A DNA stretch of 64,000 nt from positions 761,284-825,283 of the forward strand of contig NZ_LT732548.1 of NCBI RefSeq assembly GCF_900155685.1. Reading direction: 5' to 3'. Source of the DNA: Paenibacillus bouchesdurhonensis (GTDB lineage Bacteria > Bacillota > Bacilli > Paenibacillales > Paenibacillaceae). Of the stretch, positions 63,340-64,000 are shown piece after piece. Each line of letters begins with the position of its first letter. Within the stretch, counting starts at the first letter, position 1. A model generated the notes under the pieces. That model made no database searches. It had not been told where the DNA came from and worked only from the letters and a program-made list of their open reading frames with translations. The position numbers and the translations under genes were made by a program.

Positions 63340-64000
<661 letters not shown>

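Overview
The window comes from a Gram-positive bacterium that looks like Paenibacillus or a close relative. The support is the 5' end of a 16S rRNA gene at the right edge with Paenibacillus-like sequence, the Bacillales order pcrB-pcrA-ligA, strong AGGAGG-type ribosome binding sites with frequent GTG/TTG starts, and an S-layer-glycosylation-type sugar cluster. The genus call is from memory of signatures, not from a search.

Left part (1-19.2 kb). After the 3' end of a U32 peptidase gene and some insertion-sequence debris comes the most interesting block. A ribose-type ABC importer (2143-5871) is followed by a methylthioribose-kinase-like gene and an MtnA-like isomerase (5962-8257). Beyond an opposing DeoR-type regulator there is a bacterial microcompartment (BMC) operon (9487-19168): class II aldolase, CoA-acylating aldehyde dehydrogenase, six BMC-H shell proteins, a PduL-type phosphotransacylase, one EutN/CcmL vertex protein, a solute-binding-protein-like protein without a signal peptide, a CoA-disulfide-reductase/NADH-oxidase-like flavoprotein and a two-subunit CoA-transferase-like pair. 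Together they predict import and phosphorylation of a 5-substituted ribose (5-deoxyribose or methylthioribose), isomerisation to a ribulose 1-phosphate, and cleavage to DHAP plus a toxic short aldehyde that is oxidised in the shell to acyl-CoA and acyl phosphate. This resembles the known 5-deoxyribose disposal pathway (kinase, isomerase, aldolase) joined to a microcompartment.

Middle-left (19.2-27.4 kb). This is an accessory region with decayed insertion sequences, two intact copies and one ruined copy of an unassigned ~210-residue protein family, a SigO/YvrJ/RsoA-like two-part sigma factor cassette, a secreted copper-amine-oxidase-N-like protein, and a likely group II intron relic.

Middle (27.5-51.2 kb). 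galU and a WsaB-like O-antigen-ligase/TPR membrane protein are followed by a markedly AT-rich glycan cluster: Wzm/Wzt exporter, methyltransferase with a coiled-coil tail, glycosyltransferases, FdtA/FdtB-type amino-sugar genes with an ATP-grasp enzyme and a HAD phosphatase between them, rmlACBD for dTDP-rhamnose, then a HicAB pair with a frameshifted hicA, another glycosyltransferase and the initiating undecaprenyl-phosphate sugar transferase. The layout fits S-layer or cell-surface glycan synthesis.

Right (51.2-64 kb). The core genes pcrB, pcrA and ligA are followed by degenerate short repeats, an apparently intact IS3-family element, an orphan solute-binding lipoprotein, an MFS transporter, and the promoter and start of an rRNA operon.
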